Notes: a model not told the origin generated them from the sequence alone. Shown: positions 1 to 6,354, counted from the stretch's first letter. The stretch is DNA of 7,011 nt from CAG-103 sp045112425 (GCA_045112425.1 JBGUHV010000039.1:1-7011), one strand, 5' to 3'. Made by a program: numbers and translations.

Positions 1-8
1 GAACTCTG

Positions 9-1361
9 ATGGAAGAGCTTCTCGGTCGTCAGGCACCCCATGACGCGGCCGCCGAGCAGGCGATCATCGGCTCCATGCTGATCGATCCCGCCTGCGTGCC
101 GGACGTCATCAACAAGGTGCGGGCAGAAGAATTTTATATCCAGACCAACCGCGAGATTTTCGAGACGATCTTCTCCATGTTCTCCTTCGGCAAGGAGATC
201 GACCCCGTCACCGTCATGGATCAGATGAAGGTGCGCGGCGTGTTCCGGGAGGCGACGACGCAGCAGTATCTCATGGAGGTCATGAGCCTCACGCCCACGG
301 CGGCGAACGTGCTCAAATACGCCGCCATCGTGCGCGATCAGGCGCTGCTGCGCAATCTGCAGAAGGCGGCAGACGAGATTCAGTCGCTCGTGGCCGACGG
401 CACCGGCGAGGCCGACTCCGTCCTCGAGGCGGCGGAGCGCAAGATCTATGCCCTCCGTCAGGGGCGCAACGTCGGCGGTCTGCAGCCGATCTCCATGGTC
501 ATCCAGCGGGTCTATACCGCCCTCTCGGACGCTGCGGTCAACGGCGGCGGCATCCCCGGTCTCAACACCGGCATGCCGGATCTCGATCAGGTCACCATGG
601 GTCTGAAGAAGGGCGAGCTCATCCTCATCGCCGCCCGCCCCGGCCAGGGCAAAACGAGCATGGCGCTCAACCTCGCCCGCTACGTCGGCGAGCACTCCGG
701 TCAGACTGTCGCCGTCTTCTCGCTCGAGATGAGCCGGGAGGAGCTGGTGCAGCGTCTGCTGTCCTCCGCAGCCATGGTCGACGGCAAGAAGCTCTCCATG
801 GGCAGGCTCTCTCCCGCCGAGTGGGATCGCATTGTCGCCGCCGCCTCGCAGCTGAGCAAAACGGACATCCGCGTGGACGACAATTCCACGCTCTCCGTTG
901 CGGATATGAACGCCCAGTGCCGCCGTCTCGGCAATCTGGGGCTCGTCGTCATCGACTATCTGCAGCTCATGCAGTCGTCCGGCAGCGGCCACAGCTACGC
1001 CTCCGAGAGCCGCACGCAGGCCGTCTCGGACATGAGCCGCATGCTCAAGATCATGGCCAAGGAGCTCAATGTTCCGGTCATCTGCCTGAGCCAGCTCAAC
1101 CGCGCCAACGAGGGCCGCACCAACAAGCGCCCCATGCTCTCCGACCTGCGCGAATCCGGCTCCATCGAGCAGGACGCCGATATCGTCATCGCGCTCTATC
1201 GAGACGGATATTATAACAAGGAAGCCGAAAATCCGAACCTCGCCGAGGCCATCATTCTGAAAAACCGCCACGGCGAGACCCGCACCGTTGAGCTCATGTG
1301 GATGCCGGAGTATACCTCCTTCGCCTCCATCGAGAAGCGGCATGACGAGGATGAATACTGA
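9..1361 (+). CDS. dnaB: Replicative DNA helicase DnaB
   Basis: Hexameric ATP-driven helicase that unwinds DNA at the replication fork and works with primase and the helicase loader. The 450-aa length is normal for the family. Residues 1-105 form the N-terminal primase-interacting domain; the opening MEELLGRQAPHD and the GSMLIDP stretch are typical of Firmicute DnaB and support the ATG at 9. A linker (about 155-185) leads into the RecA-like domain. The Walker A motif is ARPGQGKT (209-216), with Gln where many relatives have Met. FSLEMS (237-242) carries the catalytic Glu240. The Walker B motif is LVVIDYLQL (312-320, Asp316), and LKNRHGET (417-424) holds the arginine finger, probably Arg420. 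No intein interrupts it, although DnaB is a common intein host. Only 8 bases precede the start, so its ribosome binding site and promoter cannot be judged; the frame is open to the window edge, so a longer N-terminus is not strictly excluded. Its 3' end overlaps tilS by about 20 bases. Confidence 0.97.
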   Translation: MEELLGRQAPHDAAAEQAIIGSMLIDPACVPDVINKVRAEEFYIQTNREIFETIFSMFSFGKEIDPVTVMDQMKVRGVFREATTQQYLMEVMSLTPTAANVLKYAAIVRDQALLRNLQKAADEIQSLVADGTGEADSVLEAAERKIYALRQGRNVGGLQPISMVIQRVYTALSDAAVNGGGIPGLNTGMPDLDQVTMGLKKGELILIAARPGQGKTSMALNLARYVGEHSGQTVAVFSLEMSREELVQRLLSSAAMVDGKKLSMGRLSPAEWDRIVAAASQLSKTDIRVDDNSTLSVADMNAQCRRLGNLGLVVIDYLQLMQSSGSGHSYASESRTQAVSDMSRMLKIMAKELNVPVICLSQLNRANEGRTNKRPMLSDLRESGSIEQDADIVIALYRDGYYNKEAENPNLAEAIILKNRHGETRTVELMWMPEYTSFASIEKRHDEDEY

Positions 1362-2652
1362 CGTCATCCGCCCCGGCGAGCGCGTGCTCTGCGCCGTCTC
1401 GGGCGGCGCGGATTCCATGTGCCTGCTCGCGCAGCTGATGGAAGCAGCGGCGCAGACCGGCTTTTCAGTGCTCTGCGCCCATTTCAACCACCGGCAGCGC
1501 GGCGCGGAGTCGCAGCGCGACGAGGCGTTTGTCCGCGCCTGGTGCGCGGAACATGCCGTCGCCTGCTTCGTCGAAGCGTATGAGGGCGAGCGGCACGACG
1601 AGGCGTCGCTCAGAGCGGCGCGCTATGCGTTTCTCCGGCGCATTGCCGCCGAGCAGGGCTGCCGCTGGATCGCCACCGCGCACACCGCCGACGATCAGCT
1701 CGAGACCATGCTCTTAAACCTCGCCCGCGGCAGCGGCCTGCGCGGCCTTTCCGGCATCGCGCCGGTGCAGGGTGAGCTTCTGCGCCCCATGCTGGACATG
1801 ACGCGCGCGGAGGTGGAGGCCTGCCTGCGCGAGCATCAGATCCCCTTCGTGGAGGACAGCTCCAACGCGACCGACGCCTACGCCCGCAACCGCCTGCGCC
1901 ACGCGGCGGCGCCGGCGCTGCAGTCGGTCAACGCACAGGCCGTTCGTCACGCCGCCGAGACCGCGGCGCTTCTGCGCGAGGACGCGGATTTCCTCGATTC
2001 CCTCGCGTGCGAGGCACTGGAGCGAGACGGTGAAACGCTGGATGCGCTTCGTGCGCTTCCGAAGCCCGTCCGCGCCCGCGTGTTTCGCCTGCGCTTCGGC
2101 GCGGGGCTCTCAAAGCAGCACGTCGACGCGCTGCATGCGTTCATTCTGGAAGACGCTCCCGCCGCGCTCGATCTGCCGGGCGTGCGCGTCCTGCGCGAGC
2201 AGGGGAGACTGATCGCGGCGCCTGAGACGCCGCCGCTGCCCGAGCTCACGCTCACACCGGGCGAAACGTATGCGCTTCCGGCGCACGGTTTTCGCATCAC
2301 CGTTTCGGAAACCGACACGCTGCCGCAAATTTACGATTCGTTCACTGTTTACTGCTTTAAAAGTGCAGAGATTCGTGGTAAACTGACTCTCACGGCGCGC
2401 CGCCCGGGCGATGCGATCCGCATCCTTGGCCGCGGCTGCACCAAGCGCCTGAGCGATCTCTTTCTCGAGGCCGGGATTCCCGCCTCCGAGCGAGATTTCA
2501 TTCCCGTCCTGCGGGACGATCTCGGCCCCGCCGCGGTTTACGGCTTCGGCGTCGCCGAGCGGCTGACTCCCACCCGTGGAGCGGCGAATATGATTGTTAT
2601 GATGGAGAAAGAAAGACATGGAGAAGATGAACCTGCACCCGGACATTTCTGA
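1342..2652 (+). CDS. tilS: tRNA(Ile)-lysidine synthetase TilS
   Basis: Converts the wobble cytidine (C34) of the CAU-anticodon isoleucine tRNA to lysidine using ATP and lysine, so that the tRNA reads AUA codons. It is cytoplasmic and normally essential. With the ATG at 1342 the protein has 436 aa, a usual length. The PP-loop ATP-binding motif SGGADS is at residues 20-25. HFNHRQRGAES (47-57), the ATAHTADDQLET segment (111-122), GSGLRGL (130-136) and EDSSNATDAYARNRLR (171-186) are the conserved TilS blocks. RRPGDAIR (353-360) and the following KRLSDLFLE (368-376) mark the C-terminal tRNA-binding domain. The start is a choice. ATG 1342 has a GAG seven bases upstream; ATG 1351 has its purine run with no spacing; the frame is open back to 1288, but that would overlap dnaB much more and adds residues unlike the family. 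It overlaps dnaB by about 20 bases and hpt by 35 bases, suggesting coupled translation. Confidence 0.94.
   Translation: MTRMNTDVIRPGERVLCAVSGGADSMCLLAQLMEAAAQTGFSVLCAHFNHRQRGAESQRDEAFVRAWCAEHAVACFVEAYEGERHDEASLRAARYAFLRRIAAEQGCRWIATAHTADDQLETMLLNLARGSGLRGLSGIAPVQGELLRPMLDMTRAEVEACLREHQIPFVEDSSNATDAYARNRLRHAAAPALQSVNAQAVRHAAETAALLREDADFLDSLACEALERDGETLDALRALPKPVRARVFRLRFGAGLSKQHVDALHAFILEDAPAALDLPGVRVLREQGRLIAAPETPPLPELTLTPGETYALPAHGFRITVSETDTLPQIYDSFTVYCFKSAEIRGKLTLTARRPGDAIRILGRGCTKRLSDLFLEAGIPASERDFIPVLRDDLGPAAVYGFGVAERLTPTRGAANMIVMMEKERHGEDEPAPGHF
2356..2384 (+). promoter_or_regulatory. Possible internal promoter within tilS
   Basis: Inside tilS, a locally AT-rich patch reads TTTAAA (2356-2361), 17 bases, then TGGTAAACT (2376-2384). 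This looks like a sigma-A promoter with a weak -35 box and an extended -10 (TGn followed by TAAACT). It would drive hpt and perhaps ftsH independently of dnaB. The same patch encodes Phe, Tyr and Lys residues of the TilS C-terminal region, which alone could explain its AT content, so this is only a candidate. Confidence 0.18.
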
Positions 2653-3169
2653 AATTCTGCTCTCGCAGGAGCAGCTGGAGCTGCGCGTTGCGCAGATCGG
2701 CGCGGACATCACGCGCGATTTCGCAGGCCGAGCGCCGCTGTTTGTCGGCGTGCTGAAGGGCTGCTTTGTCTTCATGGCGGATCTCATGCGCCATGTCGAT
2801 CTGCCGTGCGCCATTGATTTCATGGCCGTCTCGTCCTACGGCTCCGGCACCAAAACCACCGGCGCTGTGAAGATCATCAAGGATCTCAATCAGGACATCG
2901 AGGGGCGCGACATCATCCTCGTCGAGGACATTCTCGACAGCGGCGTCACGCTCAACTATCTCACGGAGTATCTCTCCGTGCGCAAGCCCGCTACGATCAC
3001 CATCGTCACGCTCATGGATAAGCCCTCCCGCCGCAAGGCCCCGGTCTACGCCCGCTATGCCGGCTTTGAGATCCCGGACGCCTTCGTCGTCGGCTACGGG
3101 CTGGACTATGACGAACGCTACCGCAACCTCCCCTATATCGGCATCCTCAAGGAGTCGGTCTACAGTTAA
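2618..3169 (+). CDS. hpt: Hypoxanthine (guanine) phosphoribosyltransferase
   Basis: Purine-salvage enzyme that joins hypoxanthine or guanine to PRPP, giving IMP or GMP and pyrophosphate in the cytoplasm. The 183-aa protein matches the Firmicute Hpt family over its whole length. GVLKGCFVFMADL (44-56) is the conserved N-terminal core. SSYG (72-75) belongs to the flexible loop over the active site. IILVEDILDSGVTL (99-112) is the PRPP-binding signature, with acidic Glu103/Asp104 and the probable catalytic Asp107. DKPSRRK (134-140) and DAFVVGYGLDYDERYRNLPYIG (154-175) make up the purine and pyrophosphate pocket. The ATG at 2618 is preceded by GGAG (2604-2607) ten bases upstream; ATG 2627 is an alternative that would remove only three residues. 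The start lies 35 bases inside tilS in another frame, suggesting translational coupling. The tilS-hpt-ftsH order is common in Firmicutes. Confidence 0.96.
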   Translation: MEKMNLHPDISEILLSQEQLELRVAQIGADITRDFAGRAPLFVGVLKGCFVFMADLMRHVDLPCAIDFMAVSSYGSGTKTTGAVKIIKDLNQDIEGRDIILVEDILDSGVTLNYLTEYLSVRKPATITIVTLMDKPSRRKAPVYARYAGFEIPDAFVVGYGLDYDERYRNLPYIGILKESVYS

Positions 3170-3174
3170 GTAAA

Positions 3175-3203
3175 TTACGCGTTTTCCAAAAGCGCTTTAT
3201 ATT
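3175..3203 (+). promoter_or_regulatory. Weak promoter-like sequence upstream of ftsH
   Basis: The 48-base hpt-ftsH gap is AT-rich. It contains TATATT (3198-3203), five of six matches to a -10 box, with TTACGC (3175-3180) exactly 17 bases upstream; that -35 matches poorly. If used, transcription would begin only about 8 bases before the TTG start, leaving almost no leader. Read-through from hpt is at least as likely. Confidence 0.17.
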
Positions 3204-3217
3204 GGATGTGAAAGAAT

Positions 3218-5230
3218 TTGAAACCAAACAAAAACCGCAATCGCGCTCGGGATATGGGCTTTTACATGCTCATCGGCGTGATTCTCCTCGCGCTGATCTT
3301 CTACGTCGTCTCGCCCGATGAGACGAACAAGACCTACACCTATTCCGAGATCGAGGATCTCTTCAAGCAGGAGAAGGTCGAGTCGTTTACGCTCGAGGGC
3401 AACGAGCTCACGCTGAAGCTGCGCGAGGAAGATCCCGACACGAAGAAGGACGAAATCAAGCAGACGCTTCCGAGCGCCTCCTGGTTCCGCGACGATCTGG
3501 GCGAGCTGATCCAGCAGCAGAAGGACGCCGGCACGCTCAAGGAATACGACTACAAGCAGGGCTGGCAGGCGCCGTGGTGGCTCTCCTTCCTGCCGTATCT
3601 CGTCGTGATGGGCATTCTCATCGTCGTGTGGTATCTGATGATGAACCGCATGGGCGGCGGCGGGGGAGCTCCCGGCGTCGGCCGCTTCGGCAAGGCCACC
3701 ACGCGCACGAACGACGAGAACAACAAAAAGACGTTTGCCGACGTCGCCGGTGCGGACGAGGAAAAGGAAGAGCTGCGCGAGATTGTGGACTTCCTCAAGC
3801 GCCCGCGCCACTATGCCGAGATGGGCGCGCGCATTCCCAAGGGCGTGCTGCTCGTCGGCCCTCCGGGCACCGGCAAAACCCTCATGGCCAAGGCCGTGGC
3901 GGGCGAGGCGGGCGTCCAGTTTCTGAGCATCTCCGGCTCCGACTTCGTGGAGCTCTATGTCGGCGTCGGCGCGAGCCGTGTGCGCGACCTGTTCGATCAG
4001 GCCAAGAAGGTGGCCCCCGCGGTCATCTTCATCGATGAGATCGACGCCGTCGGCCGTCAGCGCGGCAGCGGTCTCGGCGGCGGCCACGACGAGCGCGAGC
4101 AGACGCTCAACCAGCTGCTCGTGGAGATGGACGGCTTTTCCGACAATACCGGCGTCATCGTCATGGCGGCCACGAACCGTGCCGACATTCTTGATAACGC
4201 GCTGCTCCGCCCCGGTCGCTTCGACCGCCGGGTCTATATGGGTCTGCCCGATGTGAAGGGCCGCGAGGAAATCCTCAAGGTGCACGCCCGCGGCAAATCC
4301 CTCGGTGACGACGTCGATCTCAAGAGCATCGCTCGCGGCACGGCAGGCTTTGCCGGCGCGGATCTGGAAAACCTCCTCAACGAGGCGGCCATCCTCGCCG
4401 TGCGCAACAACCGCCGCTTCATCACCCAGCCGGACATCGACGAGGCGATCCTCAAGGTCGTCATGGGTCCGGAGAAAAAGAGCCGCGTCGTCTCCGAGCG
4501 CGCCAAGCGTCTCACGGCCTATCATGAGTCCGGCCACGCCATCGCCGCGCACTATCTGCCGAACGCCGACCCCGTGCACTATATCACGATCATCCCGCGC
4601 GGGCAGGCCGGCGGCTTCACGTGGTTTCGCAAGAAGGAGGACGCCGAGGATTTCACCTCCCGCGGCGAGATGTTCGATCAGATTGTCCTCTCCCTCGGCG
4701 GCCGCGTCGCCGAAAAGCTCTTCCTCGACGATATCTCCACCGGCGCGTCCGGCGATATCCAGCAGGCCACGAGCGTCGCGCGCGACATGGTCATGAAATA
4801 CGGCATGAGCGAGAAGCTCGGCCCCATCAGCTTCGATGATTCCAGCCACAGCCTCTTCATCGGCCGTGACTTCGGCACCACCAAGAGCTATTCCGAGGAG
4901 ACTGCCGCGACGATTGACGCCGAGGTCAAGCGCATCTTCGACGAGGCGTATGAGCGCTGCGAGTCGATCCTGAAGGAGCACGCGGAGACGCTCTCAAAAA
5001 TCGCCGAGTACCTGCTCATCCACGAGACGCTCGACGGCCCCGACTTTGCGTATTTCTGCGAGCACGGCGAGCCGCCCGTGCACCCGGATCCGGCCATCGA
5101 GCCGCCCGCCAAGGTCATCCGCCGCTACGACGAGCCTGTGGAAGTGCCCGCAGAACCCGCAGCGGAGGAGCAGCCCAAGGCCGCAGAAGAGATCCAGAAC
5201 CCGACAGATCGCTTTACACCGGAAGCATAA
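3218..5230 (+). CDS. ftsH: ATP-dependent zinc metalloprotease FtsH
   Basis: Membrane-anchored hexameric AAA+ protease that pulls out and degrades damaged membrane proteins and selected cytoplasmic regulators. The 670-aa protein has two membrane helices (about 14-32 and 120-142) around a short external domain, then a Gly-rich linker (146-150). The AAA domain has Walker A GPPGTGKT (214-221), a pore loop with Tyr247-Val248-Gly249, Walker B VIFIDE (269-274), and a second region of homology with arginine fingers Arg331 and Arg334. The peptidase has the zinc motif HESGH (436-440) and the third ligand Asp513 in TGASGD. The last 55 or so residues are Pro/Glu/Ala-rich and look disordered. The start is TTG: an in-frame stop at 3209 rules out anything further upstream, and the next in-frame start, ATG 3254, would remove the basic residues (K2-R11) that precede the first membrane helix. 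The ribosome binding site is weak. The gene lies 48 bases after hpt. Confidence 0.97.
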   Translation: MKPNKNRNRARDMGFYMLIGVILLALIFYVVSPDETNKTYTYSEIEDLFKQEKVESFTLEGNELTLKLREEDPDTKKDEIKQTLPSASWFRDDLGELIQQQKDAGTLKEYDYKQGWQAPWWLSFLPYLVVMGILIVVWYLMMNRMGGGGGAPGVGRFGKATTRTNDENNKKTFADVAGADEEKEELREIVDFLKRPRHYAEMGARIPKGVLLVGPPGTGKTLMAKAVAGEAGVQFLSISGSDFVELYVGVGASRVRDLFDQAKKVAPAVIFIDEIDAVGRQRGSGLGGGHDEREQTLNQLLVEMDGFSDNTGVIVMAATNRADILDNALLRPGRFDRRVYMGLPDVKGREEILKVHARGKSLGDDVDLKSIARGTAGFAGADLENLLNEAAILAVRNNRRFITQPDIDEAILKVVMGPEKKSRVVSERAKRLTAYHESGHAIAAHYLPNADPVHYITIIPRGQAGGFTWFRKKEDAEDFTSRGEMFDQIVLSLGGRVAEKLFLDDISTGASGDIQQATSVARDMVMKYGMSEKLGPISFDDSSHSLFIGRDFGTTKSYSEETAATIDAEVKRIFDEAYERCESILKEHAETLSKIAEYLLIHETLDGPDFAYFCEHGEPPVHPDPAIEPPAKVIRRYDEPVEVPAEPAAEEQPKAAEEIQNPTDRFTPEA

Positions 5231-5234
5231 ACCA

Positions 5235-5265
5235 GTGTGGAGTGTGGAGTTAGGAGTGTGGAGTG
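5235..5265 (+). repeat. Left arm: tandem heptad array GTGTGGA
   Basis: Four direct 7-base units in perfect register: GTGTGGA (5235), GTGTGGA (5242), GTTAGGA (5249) and GTGTGGA (5256), followed by a partial GTG. Only the third unit differs, at two positions. The array starts five bases after the ftsH stop codon. The period of 7 is not a multiple of 3, so it is not a coding repeat. It resembles in style the heptanucleotide STRR repeats known from filamentous cyanobacteria, without implying common origin. Confidence 0.9.
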
Positions 5266-5270
5266 ATAGT

Positions 5271-5318
5271 ATCGCCTCACGGCGATGATTTGAATTTCAG
5301 ATCGTTTGCGAAGCAAAC
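5271..5318. other. Core of three directly abutting hairpins
   Basis: Hairpin 1 is ATCGCC-TCAC-GGCGAT (5271-5286), a perfect 6-bp stem. Hairpin 2 is GATTTGA-ATT-TCAGATC (5287-5303), a 7-bp stem with one G-U pair in RNA. Hairpin 3 is GTTTGC-GAA-GCAAAC (5304-5318), a perfect 6-bp stem with a GAA triloop. Each starts on the base after the previous one ends, and the outer stem closes on the flanking bases 5270 and 5319. Nothing in the core is left unpaired except the loops, which argues for selection on structure. Confidence 0.8.
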
Positions 5319-5327
5319 ACTTTCAAC

Positions 5328-5355
5328 TCCACACTTCACACTCCACACTCCAAAC
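5328..5355 (-). repeat. Right arm: inverted heptad array TCCACAC
   Basis: Four 7-base units complementary to the left arm: TCCACAC (5328), TTCACAC (5335), TCCACAC (5342) and TCCAAAC (5349). Units 1 and 3 are perfect complements of GTGTGGA. The variant unit 2 faces the variant left unit, and unit 4 has one mismatch. It ends at TCTTTTAG, just before the ribosome binding site of the next gene. Confidence 0.9.
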
Positions 5356-5370
5356 TCTTTTAGAAAGGAG
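5355..5370 (+). promoter_or_regulatory. Strong ribosome binding site that may be hidden in a small hairpin
   Basis: AAGGAG (5365-5370) sits six bases before the ATG at 5377 and fixes that start. The same six bases can pair with CTCTTT (5355-5360) around the loop TAGA (one G-U pair), hiding the site. The upstream half touches the last base of the right heptad arm, so folding of the repeat element and masking of the site could influence each other. The site itself is clear; the masking is inference. Confidence 0.6.
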
Positions 5371-5376
5371 CTTTGC

Positions 5377-6330
5377 ATGACGACTTTCTTCATTGTTGCG
5401 GCGGTGCTTGTTGTTCTGTTCTTCTCCGGCGTCTACTGGACGTATCGATTCATCTTCTATTCCCCGAACGCCAGCCAGAACAACGACCATACCATCCCGG
5501 TCTCCACCGGCATGGAGCAGCAGACGGAACACATCCACCGCATGATCGACCAGCTCAACGCCGTGCCGTATGAGGAGGTCAAGATCACCTCGCACGATGG
5601 CTTGCGCCTGCGCGGGCGGTATTACCACCAGTGCGACGGCGCGCCGATTGCGCTCTGCTTCCACGGCTACCGCGGCACGCCCTCGCGCGACTTCTCCGGC
5701 GGCAGCCGCGTGCTGGCAAAGCTCGGCTATAACCTCCTGCTCGTTGAGGAGCGCGCCCACTGCGGCAGCGAGGGGCACACGATCTCCTTCGGCGTCAACG
5801 AGCGCAAGGACTGCCTCGCTTGGATTTACCACTTCCACTATCGCTTCCCCGAGTGTGAGATGCTCCTCGTCGGCGTCTCCATGGGCGCGGCCACGGTGCT
5901 CATGGCGTCCGGCCTTCCGATGCCGGAGTGCGTCAAAGGCGTCATTGCCGACTGTCCGTTCACAGAGCCGCTGGAGATCATCAAAAGGACCGGGCAAGGC
6001 ATGCACATCCCGCCCTTTGTCACCGCCGTCATGGCGCCGCTCGCGGCACGCCTTTTCGGCCGCTTCAACCTCAGAGGCGCAAGCGCGCTTGAGGCAGTTC
6101 ACGAGACCAAGGTGCCGATCATGCTCATCCACGGCGAAGACGACACCTTCGTGCCCTGCACGATGAGCCACCAGCTCCACGCCAACGCGCCGGAGCTTTC
6201 GGAGCTGCATACCTTCCCGGGCGCGAATCACGGCGTGAGCTATGTGCAGGATCCCGCGCGGTACGCACTGCTCACGGAGAACTTCTCCCGCCGCGTTCTC
6301 GGCGAGGGAAAGGCGCTGCTGCGGCTTTAA
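5377..6330 (+). CDS. Membrane-anchored alpha/beta hydrolase (YqkD/COG1073-like)
   Basis: A 317-aa serine hydrolase of the alpha/beta fold. Residues 4-20 are a hydrophobic N-terminal helix, likely an uncleaved anchor (no clear cleavage site follows). The following YWTYRF stretch is aromatic/basic, and the catalytic domain begins near residue 65. The oxyanion region is CFHGYRG (94-100). The nucleophile elbow is GVSMGA (166-171) with Ser168. HGEDDTFVP (252-260) gives the acid Asp256, and GANHG (282-286) gives His285, so the triad is complete. The overall pattern resembles Bacillus YqkD and related COG1073 proteins annotated as esterases or peptidases; the substrate is unknown. ATG 5377 is chosen for its AAGGAG site and the natural membrane-anchor N-terminus. 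The frame is also open upstream through the repeat element to GTG 5263, which would add 38 low-similarity residues. The side of the membrane on which it acts is unclear. The next gene starts 24 bases downstream and is probably co-transcribed. Confidence 0.9.
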   Translation: MTTFFIVAAVLVVLFFSGVYWTYRFIFYSPNASQNNDHTIPVSTGMEQQTEHIHRMIDQLNAVPYEEVKITSHDGLRLRGRYYHQCDGAPIALCFHGYRGTPSRDFSGGSRVLAKLGYNLLLVEERAHCGSEGHTISFGVNERKDCLAWIYHFHYRFPECEMLLVGVSMGAATVLMASGLPMPECVKGVIADCPFTEPLEIIKRTGQGMHIPPFVTAVMAPLAARLFGRFNLRGASALEAVHETKVPIMLIHGEDDTFVPCTMSHQLHANAPELSELHTFPGANHGVSYVQDPARYALLTENFSRRVLGEGKALLRL

Positions 6331-6341
6331 TCATTCCAAAC

Positions 6342-6347
6342 AGGAGG
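6342..6347 (+). promoter_or_regulatory. Consensus Shine-Dalgarno deciding the next start
   Basis: AGGAGG lies seven bases before ATG 6355 but only three before ATG 6351. The 6351 ATG also meets a stop after six codons, so the site selects 6355. Confidence 0.8.
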
Positions 6348-6354
6348 AACATGG

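Larger units (their letters stand above)
5228..5362. repeat. Cloverleaf-forming inverted-repeat element with heptad arms
   Basis: A compact element fills the space between ftsH and the next gene. Pairing i with 5590-i, bases 5234-5264 match 5326-5356. After one bulged base (5325) the stem continues as 5265-5270 with 5319-5324. I count 33 pairs over 37 positions, with mismatches at 5237, 5251, 5252 and 5267 and one G-T wobble. TAAA (5228-5231, overlapping the ftsH stop) can also pair with TTTA (5359-5362) after a short interruption. The enclosed 48 bases form three abutting hairpins. It is visibly less GC-rich than the coding DNA around it. No protein is plausible here. It could be a MITE- or REP-like dispersed repeat, a structured RNA, or an mRNA processing or termination signal; I cannot tell copy number from one window. 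Confidence 0.85.

Noticed and set aside
9..1361. Intein in dnaB
   Set aside because: The reading frame is 450 aa with all helicase motifs at normal spacing and no inserted block.
3176..3197. Hairpin in the hpt-ftsH gap as a terminator
   Set aside because: The TTTT/AAAA pairing leaves only a CC loop, needs a bulge to extend, and no U-run follows, so it would be unstable.
3197..4981. 594-aa open frame on the - strand opposite ftsH
   Set aside because: It lies antisense to a certain FtsH gene and mirrors its GC-rich third positions. Its protein is an Ala/Leu/Asp/Glu-rich composition with no recognised motif.
5235..5355. CRISPR-like array
   Set aside because: The units are 7 bases, directly abutting with no spacers, and occur in opposite orientations on the two arms.
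5271..5361. Simple Rho-independent terminator after ftsH
   Set aside because: None of the three short hairpins is followed by a good U-run. The outer stem is followed by TCTTTT, so some termination is possible, but the three-hairpin architecture is far more elaborate than a terminator.
5228..5362. Target-site duplication flanking the repeat element
   Set aside because: TAAA and TTTA at the ends are inverted, not direct, and no convincing direct repeat is visible in the flanks, so insertion by transposition is not shown.
5323..6231. 302-aa open frame on the - strand opposite the hydrolase
   Set aside because: Antisense shadow of a gene with a complete catalytic triad; no motif and no plausible ribosome binding site.
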